Source: an uncultured Stenotrophomonas sp.
Lineage (GTDB): Bacteria > Pseudomonadota > Gammaproteobacteria > Xanthomonadales > Xanthomonadaceae
Assembly (NCBI RefSeq): GCF_945952405.1
Contig: NZ_CAMFIA010000006.1
Span: 124,001 to 188,000, forward strand
Length of the DNA stretch: 64,000 nt
Direction of reading: 5' to 3'
Within the stretch, counting starts at the first letter, position 1. The number at the start of each line of letters is the position of its first letter. A program made the position numbers and the translations under genes. Under the pieces are notes generated by a model. That model saw only the letters and a list, made by a program, of their open reading frames with translations. It did not search any database and was not told where the DNA came from. Positions 43,183 to 52,308 of this stretch are shown here, in pieces.

Positions 43183-43842
43183 TCAGGGGTAGTGCTTTAC
43201 ATAGAGGCCTAGCGAAGAAAGTGACCCGGCATACTTGACTGAGTTGATATCGCGCGAGTACAGCGCCAGTGGCGAAGCAGGATTGGTTGGGACCTCAGCT
43301 TCAAACCACTGCGCAAGGCTGGGCAATTCTTCCGAGAGAAAGCCCAGCTCACGCCGAAGTCCGAGAGCTTCGCGAGCCTGCATCTTGTGCCATGTTCCAG
43401 CCTTGCAGGAGGCCGCAAAGACCACCTCTTCGTAACTGGGGTAGCTGGAGCCCAAAGGCCCTTCATACAGCCCAATATCCAGCTCGTGAAGGTCCGAGCA
43501 TTTGGGCGGCGCAATGGAACCGCCCCTCCTGTAGCTCAATGTCGTGAACTGCACGGAGATCCAGAGTTCGTGGTGCTTCATTCCGTCCCGCACCGTGATG
43601 AAGTCATACTTGGAGGCATCCGGCTTGCACGGCCCACCTCCGAAGGTAAGCTGCGTATCGACATTCGGCGTGCACCAGAGCGTGTAACCATCCGTCGCGT
43701 CCAGCAGGTTCACGATGTGCGTGAGCACCTTCAGTTCATACGCTTTGCCTTGCGCCCAGTTGCTTGACGAGGCCACAATGCCTGCGCGTTTCACCGCCAG
43801 CTGCAGTGCTTTAAGTAGCGTAGCCTTGCTGAGTGTTGTCAT
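43183..43842 (-). CDS. Unknown protein A of two-gene cassette (nuclease-fold candidate)
   Basis: A 219-residue protein. Residues about 25-110 have alternating helix and strand: SSNWAQGKAYELKVL with Glu36, SKYDFITVRDG with Asp80, then HELWISVQFTTLSYRR with Glu92 and Gln98. This could be a divergent PD-(D/E)xK-like core, but the catalytic Lys is not obvious. The C-terminal half is alpha/beta. It overlaps the upstream gene by 4 bases (ATGA), so the two are co-expressed. No family is recognised with confidence. Confidence 0.65.
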   Translation of the reverse strand: MTTLSKATLLKALQLAVKRAGIVASSSNWAQGKAYELKVLTHIVNLLDATDGYTLWCTPNVDTQLTFGGGPCKPDASKYDFITVRDGMKHHELWISVQFTTLSYRRGGSIAPPKCSDLHELDIGLYEGPLGSSYPSYEEVVFAASCKAGTWHKMQAREALGLRRELGFLSEELPSLAQWFEAEVPTNPASPLALYSRDINSVKYAGSLSSLGLYVKHYP

Positions 43843-44294
43843 GGCCGGGGGCCTCCGCCCTGATTCTCTGGCGGCTCAAAATCCCAGTCCAGCGCCGATC
43901 CAATAAACCGGGAAATGGCCAGTCGCTCATTCTCATCAAGACGGATGTCCTGCTTCTTAGGCAGCTGCCCACGCAGTGACCATTCGATCTCCCCACGTGG
44001 GCCCGGAATGAGGTAGTTCACGTCTTGAATCGACTGCAGCCCTTCGATCCTGCGCAGTTGCGAGAGGGTCTCATCGAATTCTTCCTGGTCGATCAATGTG
44101 CCATAGGCCGCTACAACGGCCAATGCGGCTGCGGCCTGTCCAGGCACGTCGTCCGGATGATCAGCAATGGCGGCGCGGACGGCCCCTGAAAGCTGTGCGA
44201 GACCTTCGGGCTGCTCCTGCCCGGCAGCATTGAATGCGTCCAGGTGCTCAACAATCAACTCAAGAACGGCTTCGGCTTCCAGCTCATCATCCAT
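43839..44294 (-). CDS. Unknown protein B of two-gene cassette
   Basis: A 151-residue acidic, helical protein (MDDELEAEAVLELIVEHLDA), followed by a central helical part AAIADHPDDVPGQAAAALAV. A short beta region GPRGEIEWSLRGQLP and a C-terminal helix NERLAISRFIGSAL complete it. Its small size and acidity fit an immunity or adaptor protein for the downstream partner. No family is recognised. Confidence 0.65.
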   Translation of the reverse strand: MDDELEAEAVLELIVEHLDAFNAAGQEQPEGLAQLSGAVRAAIADHPDDVPGQAAAALAVVAAYGTLIDQEEFDETLSQLRRIEGLQSIQDVNYLIPGPRGEIEWSLRGQLPKKQDIRLDENERLAISRFIGSALDWDFEPPENQGGGPRP

Positions 44295-44360
44295 GGTCGG
44301 TCGTCCTGATGGAGGCCCGCGTTGACCGGGGCGTCAGTTTCCAGCTTGATTCTAACGTGA

Positions 44361-44384
44361 GGCAGCCCCGCAATGCGGGCTGCC
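44361..44384. terminator. Hairpin between cassette and lipoprotein gene
   Basis: GGCAGCCC (44361-44368) and GGGCTGCC (44377-44384) form an 8-bp stem around a loop of 8 bases. It lies about 30 bases beyond the lipoprotein stop codon on the minus strand, so it probably terminates that transcript. Confidence 0.6.
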
Positions 44385-44413
44385 CGAATCCGAGCGGCAT
44401 GCGGGGTCGTCGG

Positions 44414-45619
44414 CTAGGAGCAGATCGGCACGCTGCCGGCATGTGCCGATGTCCCCTCGCCCCCTGCGGGACCAAGGAGCTTTCCGATGAGCCGACCCCA
44501 TTCCTGGGTGTCTTTCATGTAGGCGGTGACACCATGCTTGTGTCGATCACCGCCGCTCGGCCGTGGGAAGTCGACAATGACCACAGGCGCTCGTTGCCCA
44601 GGCCGCTCCAGCGCAGTTCTGACCTCACTGCATGCGCTCTTTGGCTGAGTTGCCATGCAGGTAACTCCGAATTTGTCGCATCCGACAAAGTGCTTCGTCG
44701 TGGCTGAATCCTGCGCGCTCGTGCCCAGGATCAGAAGCGTTGGAATCACCCCTGCCAATCCTTCGCCCTGCTGTTTGTTCTGGGTAAACCGATCAAACGC
44801 GGTGGTGGGTTGCGCAGGCACCAGCATGGCTACCCGGAGATCCGCAATTCGGGTGGGGATCGCGTACTCACCTTCCGTCTGCCCTGCGCGGGTGCGGATC
44901 TGTTCGCTCCATCTTCTATCGCTGAAGTCCTGGAAGCTCGCACCACCGTTGCCGAGAGCATTGACAACGACGTAGGCCCCGGAGCTATGTGTAAAGATAC
45001 GCAGTCTGGTGCCTGAATCCAGTTGGTTCAGGATGCGCCGAAGCGACTGCCCCACGTGGGGGCCGTTGTACTGAGCCTCCCCCCAGATACCAATTCCAGT
45101 CCTGTTGGACAGCCCATCCCAGTACATCCGCACAACATGCGTGCCGGGATGCGCGTGCCGGATGTGATCCTGGAAGGGGTCGAGCCACTCGTTGGCTTTG
45201 CTGAAACCGTTGTTGAAACCATGCACTACCAGCAGTACGTCGCCAGCCCCCTCGTGCTTGAACGTTTCAGCGGCCCGGCGCACCAGCACGTTCTGCACTG
45301 AGTTCCAGTCGCTCTCGAAGTTTCCGGTCGCTTGTACCCCGGTACTGCGGAGAAGCTGCTGCCAATCCGGTGATTGCCGGCGCGCCTGCCGCCGAAAATG
45401 TGCCTCAAGGTTGGCTTCCTTGAAACGGTGCCCCAACACGCCCCACTTGCTTACGTATACATCGCCAGATGGATAGAGATCCCCGCGTCGGTCCATGAAG
45501 AACGCAGGCTGCTCGGTACGCCGCTCATCCTGAGTGTAGACAACGTTGCGGAATGTGCTGCAACCGCCCATCAGCACAGTGGCAATCAACACCAGACACA
45601 GCCTTTTGAATCGAGACAT
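44414..45619 (-). CDS. Lipoprotein alpha/beta hydrolase (DUF900-like)
   Basis: A 401-residue lipoprotein. The signal peptide ends at the lipobox LMGGC (Cys20). The catalytic part has VLLVVHGFNNGFS (oxyanion side), RIFTHSSGAYVVVNAL with the nucleophile Ser in a GxSxG-like HSSGA, and a likely acid and base further on. The family includes DUF900 esterase-like enzymes of unknown substrate. It is a single gene after the two-gene cassette. Confidence 0.82.
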   Translation of the reverse strand: MSRFKRLCLVLIATVLMGGCSTFRNVVYTQDERRTEQPAFFMDRRGDLYPSGDVYVSKWGVLGHRFKEANLEAHFRRQARRQSPDWQQLLRSTGVQATGNFESDWNSVQNVLVRRAAETFKHEGAGDVLLVVHGFNNGFSKANEWLDPFQDHIRHAHPGTHVVRMYWDGLSNRTGIGIWGEAQYNGPHVGQSLRRILNQLDSGTRLRIFTHSSGAYVVVNALGNGGASFQDFSDRRWSEQIRTRAGQTEGEYAIPTRIADLRVAMLVPAQPTTAFDRFTQNKQQGEGLAGVIPTLLILGTSAQDSATTKHFVGCDKFGVTCMATQPKSACSEVRTALERPGQRAPVVIVDFPRPSGGDRHKHGVTAYMKDTQEWGRLIGKLLGPAGGEGTSAHAGSVPICS

Positions 45620-45844
45620 GACGACCCCCTGAGGTCAGTTTCGATGCAGGACATTTCATCGCGTAGCGCGTTGCGAACAACAACGGACGGCGTTCGCCGC
45701 CCCGTGCAGTAGAAGGGGCTCGATCTGATACTGGGCAATCAGCCCTGATCGACACCGGCTTCTGGCCAGAGGCGAATATACATGCTGGCGAAACCATATC
45801 AGGCATGATCCCGTCCAGGAGCCTGTCCTCCCAGCCCCCTGCCC
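45620..45844. other. Intergenic
   Basis: A spacer of 225 bases between the lipoprotein gene and the PepSY gene. No gene or recognisable regulatory motif was seen. Confidence 0.4.
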
Positions 45845-47728
45845 TCACCCTGGCCGCAGAACGGCCACCAGCAGCCCCATGAGGGCACTCCCCCCAACAA
45901 GACCCAGCCACACCCTCCCCACGCTACGGGCGCTGAAGACACCCACGGCGACAGCAACCATCAGCACGAAACCCAGCAATGAACTGCTCAGGACGGGGAT
46001 AGCCGCCCCGACCTTCAGCAGTGCCGGCAACAGCAGCGCCAGTGCTGTCGCGGTGAGCGCGCTGAACACGTAGGTGCCCACCGAGGCGGCCAGCACCCGG
46101 CTGGTCACCTGCCAGCGATGGGCCGCGCCCTGCCCGGCCACGGGCTTGGCAGGGCGCGCGGCCTCCTGCGCCCGCGGCCAACGGCGCTGCAGCATCACGG
46201 CCATTCTTGCCAGCATCAGCCCGAATGCCAGTGCGACCAGCTCCACGCCCGCCTGTTGCCATGCGCCCTGCTGCAGATACATCAGCAGCCCCTGCCCGGT
46301 GGTTGCCAGATTCACCAGTGGCAGCGCCAGGCACAGCGCTGCGGCCAGCCACAACTGCTCGATCCAGGCCAGTCGTGGCGGACGCCACAGCGCGTGCACC
46401 ACGGAGGCGGCACAGGCCGCGAGGAAGATGCGTATTTCCCAGGCGCTGCGATCGCTCATTTCCAGTGGCAGCAGCCGATTGCCGTGCAGGTAGGCGATAC
46501 TGGCCAGTGCCACCCCGGCCAGCGATGCCACGTTGAACGCTTCCACGCAGCGGTAGATGCCCGCCGTAGCGGCGCCGAACTCGTGCTCACTGCGCTTGCG
46601 CCGCTTGAGAGAAAACAGCAGCGTGCCAATGGCAATCATCGCCGTGCCCAGCAGTCCGCTGATGAAATACAGCCACTTCACTGCCCAGCCGCCGAAGTCC
46701 GCCTTGTGCAGTGCTTCGATGGTCTGGTGTACCTGCGCCGCACCCCGCTGCTCCGGATGCGGCACATGCTGCTGCAGCAGTGCGCCGCTGGCCGCATCGA
46801 AGATCACCCGGCTGCTCTCGCTCAACAGGTGCCTGTCAGCATTCCCCAGCAGCTTGCGGCCCTCCACTTCCACCACGCTGTGTACCGTACCCGGCGCCTG
46901 GATGATGACCTGTGCCGGCGGCTGACCGCTGACGGCGTGTGCCCGCGCCAGCAGGACCGGCAGGTCCGGCAGGCGGGCGCCGGCCACCAGGACGGCGCCC
47001 GCGACGGGCTGCGCAGGTGCCAGTTCGTGTTCATAGCGCGCATAGGCATCCTCCGCATCGCCATAGGCCGCCCGCACAGGCCACGGAAGATAGCTGCTGT
47101 AGAAGAACGTCAGTCCCGTGTAGCCGATCATGAACAGGAACGGCAGGGTCAGCACGGCACTCAGGTTGTGCGCGTCCAGCCAACTGCGCTGGCCCTTGCC
47201 AGGGCGGAAGGTGAAGAAGTCCTTGAAGATGCGCTTGTGCACCACCACGCCGGACACCAGTGCCAGCAACATGCAGGCCGTGATCCAGCCGACCAGCCAG
47301 TAGCCGGCCATGCCGCCATGCAGGGTGTAATGGAAGGACATGAAATGGCGCCCGCCTTCGGTGTCCCGAAGACGAGGCCGAGGGTGCGGCGCGCCCGTTC
47401 GGGCATCCAGCCAGCGCTCGTGAGTGGTGCCATCGCGATCCTGCCATGACAGCGCCAGCGGCCAACCCTGCTGGGCAGGCCAGCGAATCGCCCACGCCTG
47501 CGCCTCGCTGGCATTTCCAGCCAGCCAGTGCTGCGCACGCGCCGCCTGCGTACCCGCATCCGGGACCACAGAGGAGGCCGGCACAGGGCCGGCCTCCATC
47601 CATCGCGTGATCGGCTCGCGGAACACGCTGAGTGTGCCGGTCAGGAAGATCGCGCACAGCAGCCAGCCGCAGGTAAGGCCACACCAGGTGTGCAGCCACG
47701 ACATGCTTTGGCGGAAGCCTGATTTCAT
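45845..47728 (-). CDS. PepSY-TM protein fused to DUF3649-like C terminus
   Basis: A 627-residue inner-membrane protein. N-terminal WLHTWCGLTCGWLLC is a PepSY-TM first helix. Residues about 150-240 contain YTLHGGMAGYW and LDAHNLSAVLTLPFLFMIGY, with His residues likely to bind haem. A hydrophobic middle follows. Residues about 535-625 (VTSRVLAASVGTYVFSALTA onward) match the DUF3649 pattern that is usually a separate small gene. A fusion of reductase and accessory is therefore likely. It lies 46 bases after the TonB receptor and belongs to the fec-like operon. Confidence 0.85.
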   Translation of the reverse strand: MKSGFRQSMSWLHTWCGLTCGWLLCAIFLTGTLSVFREPITRWMEAGPVPASSVVPDAGTQAARAQHWLAGNASEAQAWAIRWPAQQGWPLALSWQDRDGTTHERWLDARTGAPHPRPRLRDTEGGRHFMSFHYTLHGGMAGYWLVGWITACMLLALVSGVVVHKRIFKDFFTFRPGKGQRSWLDAHNLSAVLTLPFLFMIGYTGLTFFYSSYLPWPVRAAYGDAEDAYARYEHELAPAQPVAGAVLVAGARLPDLPVLLARAHAVSGQPPAQVIIQAPGTVHSVVEVEGRKLLGNADRHLLSESSRVIFDAASGALLQQHVPHPEQRGAAQVHQTIEALHKADFGGWAVKWLYFISGLLGTAMIAIGTLLFSLKRRKRSEHEFGAATAGIYRCVEAFNVASLAGVALASIAYLHGNRLLPLEMSDRSAWEIRIFLAACAASVVHALWRPPRLAWIEQLWLAAALCLALPLVNLATTGQGLLMYLQQGAWQQAGVELVALAFGLMLARMAVMLQRRWPRAQEAARPAKPVAGQGAAHRWQVTSRVLAASVGTYVFSALTATALALLLPALLKVGAAIPVLSSSLLGFVLMVAVAVGVFSARSVGRVWLGLVGGSALMGLLVAVLRPG

Positions 47729-47774
47729 GCCGTGCCCATGCCACGCATGCCGTTGCCACGCCGGTAGCGGATGA

Positions 47775-50240
47775 TCACAGCGATCCGCGCAGCGTCAGCA
47801 TCACGTTGCGGGGTTCGCCGAAGAAGTTGCCGCGGCGGATCTGGCTGACCATCGCGTAGTAGCGCGTGTCGAACAGATTGGCCACGTTGAGGCCAACGCT
47901 CCAGCGTGGATTGATCCGGTAGCCGGCACGCAGGTCCCACACGGCGCGCCCCGCCGCGCCCATCCGCCAGTCCGGATCGTCGTACGCCGGGTAGGAATAG
48001 CTGCTCTGCGCCGAGACACCGCCGCCCACGGAGAACGCATTCCACCTGCCGGGCAGCTGGTAGGACGTCGACAGGCGCAACAGGTGCCGGGGCGTCTCGG
48101 CGCTGATGGTCGCGCCCTCGTCGTCGCGGCTGGTGACGTGGGTATAGCCGGCCATCATCTGCCAGCCGGGTGCCAGTTCGCCGCTGGCTTCCAGTTCAAA
48201 GCCCTTGCTGCGCAGCTTCCCGCCATTGCGATAGCAATCGGACGAAGCCAGGGAGCCACGGCAGCTGCCCGGGTCGGATTCGTCCACCACGGCGTTGCCG
48301 GTCTTGCGGATGGAGAACACCGCAGCGGAGACGTTCAGGCGCCCATCGTTCAATTCACCCTTCACGCCCAGCTCGTAGTTGGCGCCGATGGCCGGGTCCA
48401 GCACCGCACCGGACGAGGTCACGTACGAGCTCTGCGGCTGGAAGGTATCGGCGTAGCTGGCGTAGACCGACCACTGCGGGCCCAGATCGTAGACCAGGCC
48501 CGCGTAGGGGGTGAACTCGTGCTTCTGTTCGTAGTCGCGACTCTTGGCTCCGCTGAAGCCATCACGGGACTGGTACTTGACCCAGCTCAGCCGGCCGCCC
48601 AGCGTCAGGTGCAGCGGCGCTGCCAGCTGCAGCCGCAGGTTGCTGTACACACCGCTCTGCTGGGCGCGGGCGTTTTCTGCCCAGTCCCATGCCGGCTGCA
48701 GCGGCTGCGCAATGGCGCTGTGGTCCGGTGCGTAGACATCGATCGGCACGTCGATGGCCAGGTCCGCCGAGCTCTGGCGGGTACGCTGGCGCGACCACAT
48801 CGCGCCCAGCAGCAGCTGGTGGCTGCGGCCGAAGGCTTCGAAACTTCCGGTGGTGTGCAGGTCGATGCCATCGCTGCGCACGCGCGAGCGGTTGAAGTAG
48901 ATGTCATAGAAGCGCGAACCGATGCCGGTGGCCCGATCCACTCCGCCCAGCGGAACCGCTACGCGCTGGTCCACGTCCGATTCGGTGCGGTTCACCGAAA
49001 GACGCGCCTTCCAGCGCTCGTTGAAGCGATGCTCGGCCTCGGCGAAAGCTTCGTCAACGGAGCCCTCCTGCCAATTCCAGTCCTGGATGAGTGAGGTGGA
49101 ACGCTTGATGTCCAGAGCGCCACCATCGGTATAGCGCGGCAGGCCGAACAGCCAGTAGCCGTCGGTGTCATTGGCCTGGTGACGCAGGCCGAAGGTCAGC
49201 GTGGTATCCGGGCCCAGGTCAGCATCGATCACGCCATAGGCGAGCGGCGCCTTCGATGAGGTCCCGCGCTGGAAGTAGTCGCGGTCCTGGTAGGCGGCGA
49301 CGAGCCGGCCGCGCACGCTGCCTGTGGCATTGAGCGGCCCACCGCCATCAACCTCGACGCGGTAGTTGTCCCATGAGCCGAGGGTTGCCGCCAGATCAAG
49401 GTGGGCCTGGTCGCGCGGGCGCTTGCGGACCATGTTGATCGCGCCGCTGGGGTCGGCCGCGCCCAGCATCATGCCGCCGGCACCGCGCAGCACTTCAATC
49501 CGTTCCAACACGGCGGTATCGATGGGCAGCCAGCCCACAGGGGCATAGACGATGCCGGCCACGCCATCGACCAGATAGTTGCTGTCGTCCACGGTGAAGC
49601 CGCGGATCGAGAACTTGTGGTTGCCGAAGTTGCGGGCGGTCTTGGTCACGCCGGTGGTCTGCGCCAGCGCCTCGTCCAGGGTGGTGAGGTTGCGGTCGTC
49701 CAGCTGCTGCCGGGTGATCACGCTGACCGATTGCGGGGTCTGCCGGATACTCTGGCCGAGCTTGCCCAGGCTCAGCTCTCGTGCCGTGTACGTGCCATCG
49801 CTCGGGGCATTGGCGGTCACGTTCACCGTCTGCAGGGTGGTCTGGGTGTCTTTGCCGCGGCCAGGTGACGCCGCTTCCTGTGCCAGCGTGAACACGCCCG
49901 GACGCGTGGCGTTGACACGCACCCCACTCCCTTCCAGCAAGCGCGCCAGGGCTTCCTGGGGCGTGTAATTGCCGCTCAACGCCGGGGACCGCCGGCCTGC
50001 CACCGCCGATTCACTGAACAGCACCTGCTGCCGGGACTGCTCGGAGAAGCTGCGCAGTGCGGCATCCAGCGGTTGAGCCGGAATATGGAACTGCATGCGC
50101 GCGGCCGCTTGCGCCTGTGCGATGGCCGGCGCTGCCAGCGCGCTGGCAATGCACAGTGCCAGCAGCGGCAGCCGCTTGGCCTGAACCCCCGTAGTGAACG
50201 CGCGGACCACGAGTGCGCGCTTGATCTTCATGTACCCCAT
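47775..50240 (-). CDS. TonB-dependent siderophore receptor with STN signalling domain
   Basis: A receptor of 821 residues from the ATG at 50240, where GGAG lies 5-6 bases upstream. A signal peptide ends near IAQAQA. The STN domain (residues about 45-120: FHIPAQPLDAALRSFSEQSR) is the periplasmic signalling domain of FpvA/FecA-type receptors. A TonB box-like TVNVTA, the plug (GKLGQSIRQTPQSVSVITRQ) and a long barrel ending in LTLRGSL follow. With the sigma factor and FecR next to it, this is a cell-surface-signalling receptor that induces its own genes upon siderophore binding. Confidence 0.93.
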   Translation of the reverse strand: MGYMKIKRALVVRAFTTGVQAKRLPLLALCIASALAAPAIAQAQAAARMQFHIPAQPLDAALRSFSEQSRQQVLFSESAVAGRRSPALSGNYTPQEALARLLEGSGVRVNATRPGVFTLAQEAASPGRGKDTQTTLQTVNVTANAPSDGTYTARELSLGKLGQSIRQTPQSVSVITRQQLDDRNLTTLDEALAQTTGVTKTARNFGNHKFSIRGFTVDDSNYLVDGVAGIVYAPVGWLPIDTAVLERIEVLRGAGGMMLGAADPSGAINMVRKRPRDQAHLDLAATLGSWDNYRVEVDGGGPLNATGSVRGRLVAAYQDRDYFQRGTSSKAPLAYGVIDADLGPDTTLTFGLRHQANDTDGYWLFGLPRYTDGGALDIKRSTSLIQDWNWQEGSVDEAFAEAEHRFNERWKARLSVNRTESDVDQRVAVPLGGVDRATGIGSRFYDIYFNRSRVRSDGIDLHTTGSFEAFGRSHQLLLGAMWSRQRTRQSSADLAIDVPIDVYAPDHSAIAQPLQPAWDWAENARAQQSGVYSNLRLQLAAPLHLTLGGRLSWVKYQSRDGFSGAKSRDYEQKHEFTPYAGLVYDLGPQWSVYASYADTFQPQSSYVTSSGAVLDPAIGANYELGVKGELNDGRLNVSAAVFSIRKTGNAVVDESDPGSCRGSLASSDCYRNGGKLRSKGFELEASGELAPGWQMMAGYTHVTSRDDEGATISAETPRHLLRLSTSYQLPGRWNAFSVGGGVSAQSSYSYPAYDDPDWRMGAAGRAVWDLRAGYRINPRWSVGLNVANLFDTRYYAMVSQIRRGNFFGEPRNVMLTLRGSL

Positions 50241-50339
50241 TGCCGCTCCATCATGCTTGGCCACCACTGGCCTCACTGGGGTAAACGGAAAATGGGGATG
50301 GGGTGGGAACCCGCGCCGGAAGAATTATCCGTTCCGGCG

Positions 50340-51374
50340 TCAGCGCGTCACGGGCCGCTCGTCGATGCGATAGCCGCCCTGGGCATTGCGGGTCACCTGC
50401 ACGGGCAACAGGTCCGGCAGCGCTTCCAGGAAGCTGGTCGGGGCGTCAGTTGCCGCGTAGCCGGAAACAGGCAGGAACTTCAGCCCCGGCTGGCCCAGCG
50501 TGATCGGATGGCCCAGATACTGCGCGAGCTCCTGTGCCACTTCATCCAGCGGAGTACGCCGGAACACCAGGCGGCCGTTGCGCCAACCGCCGATGCTGTC
50601 GGCGCTTGCCGCAATGGGGCGATGGTCGCCGGTGAGCGTGGTAATGGCGACGCCCTGTTCGGCGTGCAGGTTGACCGGCGCGGCGCCTTCGGCGCGATCC
50701 GGCTGGACCCGCACGTGGCCATGCAGCACCTTGACCAGCACCTCGCCCGGCCCGTTGCGCACATTGAACGCCGTGCCGACCACCGTCACCCGGCTGCGCT
50801 GGGCATCCACGATGAAGGGCTGGTCAGCAGCCGGCGCAACCTCGAAGAACGCCTCGCCCTGGCTGAGCACCACTTCACGGCGGGATCGATAGAAATGCAC
50901 GGCCAGCGTGCTGCGTGCATTGAGCGAAATCCGCGAGCCGTCCGGCAGCTGCAGATCACGGATCTCGCCAACACCGGTCGCCACATCCTGCACATAGCGG
51001 GGCGCGGTGTACCAGCCGTAGCCGAACCAGCCCAGCGCCAGCATTGCCACAACCGCCGCCGCCGCACGGGGCTGACGCCACAACCGCGTGCGGCGCGCCG
51101 TGCCGCTCCGCCGCACAGCGCCGGCTGCCACCGGGACGGGCGCCGCCTGCCTGTCCGAGGCCAGCACCGGCCGCGGCAGTTGACCCAGGTCATGCCAGGT
51201 TCTGGCCACTTCGGCAAAGGCCCGTTGGTGCGCTTCGCTCCCAGCCAGCCATTGCTGCAGGGCGGCCTCATCATCCGGCCGCCAGTCTGTACCCTGCCTG
51301 CGCACCAGCCATGCGGCCGCCGCCTCATGCAAGGCAAACGGGTCGAATCCTGCGGCAGAAGGGGCGTCGGTCAT
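50340..51374 (-). CDS. FecR-family anti-sigma/signal relay protein
   Basis: A 344-residue protein. The N-terminal cytoplasmic DUF4880 part (LHEAAAAWLVRRQGTDW) binds the sigma factor. A membrane helix (AAAVVAMLALGWFGYG) lies at about 128-143. The periplasmic FecR domain (VGEIRDLQLPDGSRISLNA) and a DUF4974-like C terminus contact the receptor STN domain. Its stop is 100 bases before the receptor, and its start overlaps the sigma gene. Confidence 0.92.
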   Translation of the reverse strand: MTDAPSAAGFDPFALHEAAAAWLVRRQGTDWRPDDEAALQQWLAGSEAHQRAFAEVARTWHDLGQLPRPVLASDRQAAPVPVAAGAVRRSGTARRTRLWRQPRAAAAVVAMLALGWFGYGWYTAPRYVQDVATGVGEIRDLQLPDGSRISLNARSTLAVHFYRSRREVVLSQGEAFFEVAPAADQPFIVDAQRSRVTVVGTAFNVRNGPGEVLVKVLHGHVRVQPDRAEGAAPVNLHAEQGVAITTLTGDHRPIAASADSIGGWRNGRLVFRRTPLDEVAQELAQYLGHPITLGQPGLKFLPVSGYAATDAPTSFLEALPDLLPVQVTRNAQGGYRIDERPVTR

Positions 51375-52057
51375 CGGCAGCCGGGATCAGCATCAGTGGC
51401 CGGCATGAACTCCTCGCCGGCCTCGGTTGGCCGATGCAGTGCCTGCATCTGCGCCAGGGATGCATAGCGTACCCGTACTTCGCAGTAGGCAACCGCACGC
51501 GACAGGTGCTTGACCACCATGCGCCGGGAGATCTGCATGCGCGAAGCCACGTCTTCCTGGGTCAGGCCATCGAAGCGGCAGAGTACGAATGCCTCGCGCT
51601 GGCGCTCCGGCAGCTCCTCCAGGGCTTCTGCCAGGCGTTCCAGGCGCTGTCGCTGCGCGGTGAGCTGCAACGGGCAGTGTGATTCATCGCTGGCCATCGG
51701 GTGACCAGCCTCCTCCGCATCTGCCAGCGGCAGGGTCTGAAGACGGCGGCCTGCGTGATGTTCACGATATTCATCGGCCACGGTGTTCATCACCGTCCTG
51801 CGGAGGTAGGCGCCTTGCTGATCACAGGACGCGAGCGCCGGGCGTGCCGCAATCCATTTGACTGCGCCGTCGTGCAGGGCATCCTCACCGTCCCCACCCC
51901 TGACACGCGCAAGCCCGCGCAGAATGGGTGCCCGCCAGCGGGCATAGGCTTTCGCAAGGAGGCCTCCGCCCAGTGCGGAGCCCTCCTCTGCCAGGCCGGT
52001 CTCCGCCGATGGCGCCGGGCAGGTTGATGCGTCCTTACGCCGACCTAGCGTGGACAC
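51371..52057 (-). CDS. ECF sigma factor, FecI-like
   Basis: A sigma factor of 228 residues from a GTG at 52057. Other in-frame starts up to 52183 or 52288 are possible, and the N terminus is unusually long and not conserved. Region 2 is LARVRGGDGEDALHDGAVKW, and region 4 is LEELPERQREAFVLCRFDGL with LTQEDVASRMQISRRMVVKHL. It transcribes the receptor operon when released by FecR. It overlaps fecR by 4 bases. Confidence 0.85.
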   Translation of the reverse strand: MSTLGRRKDASTCPAPSAETGLAEEGSALGGGLLAKAYARWRAPILRGLARVRGGDGEDALHDGAVKWIAARPALASCDQQGAYLRRTVMNTVADEYREHHAGRRLQTLPLADAEEAGHPMASDESHCPLQLTAQRQRLERLAEALEELPERQREAFVLCRFDGLTQEDVASRMQISRRMVVKHLSRAVAYCEVRVRYASLAQMQALHRPTEAGEEFMPATDADPGCR

Positions 52058-52308
52058 ATCGCCCCCACAGCAGGTGCCTGCGGTCTGCACAGGATGGGCG
52101 GGAAATTCACTTTCAGGACCGGAATGCTGGCCGTGGCAGGCGGCAGAATGAGGGGGTGGCACCGCAAGTGTAGTGAGAGGCATTTGCAATTGGAACTCCC
52201 TCCGCCCCGGTCGGCCTACGGGATGCAAGCGGTTCGCGGTTGCAGGATCAGCCCCGCTGCAGCAGGGCGCCGCCCAGCGCCTCAACACACCCTGATGCTG
52301 ACTCCATC

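Noticed and set aside
46118..47449. 443-residue plus-strand frame
   Set aside because: Gln/His/Arg-rich shadow of the PepSY-DUF3649 gene.
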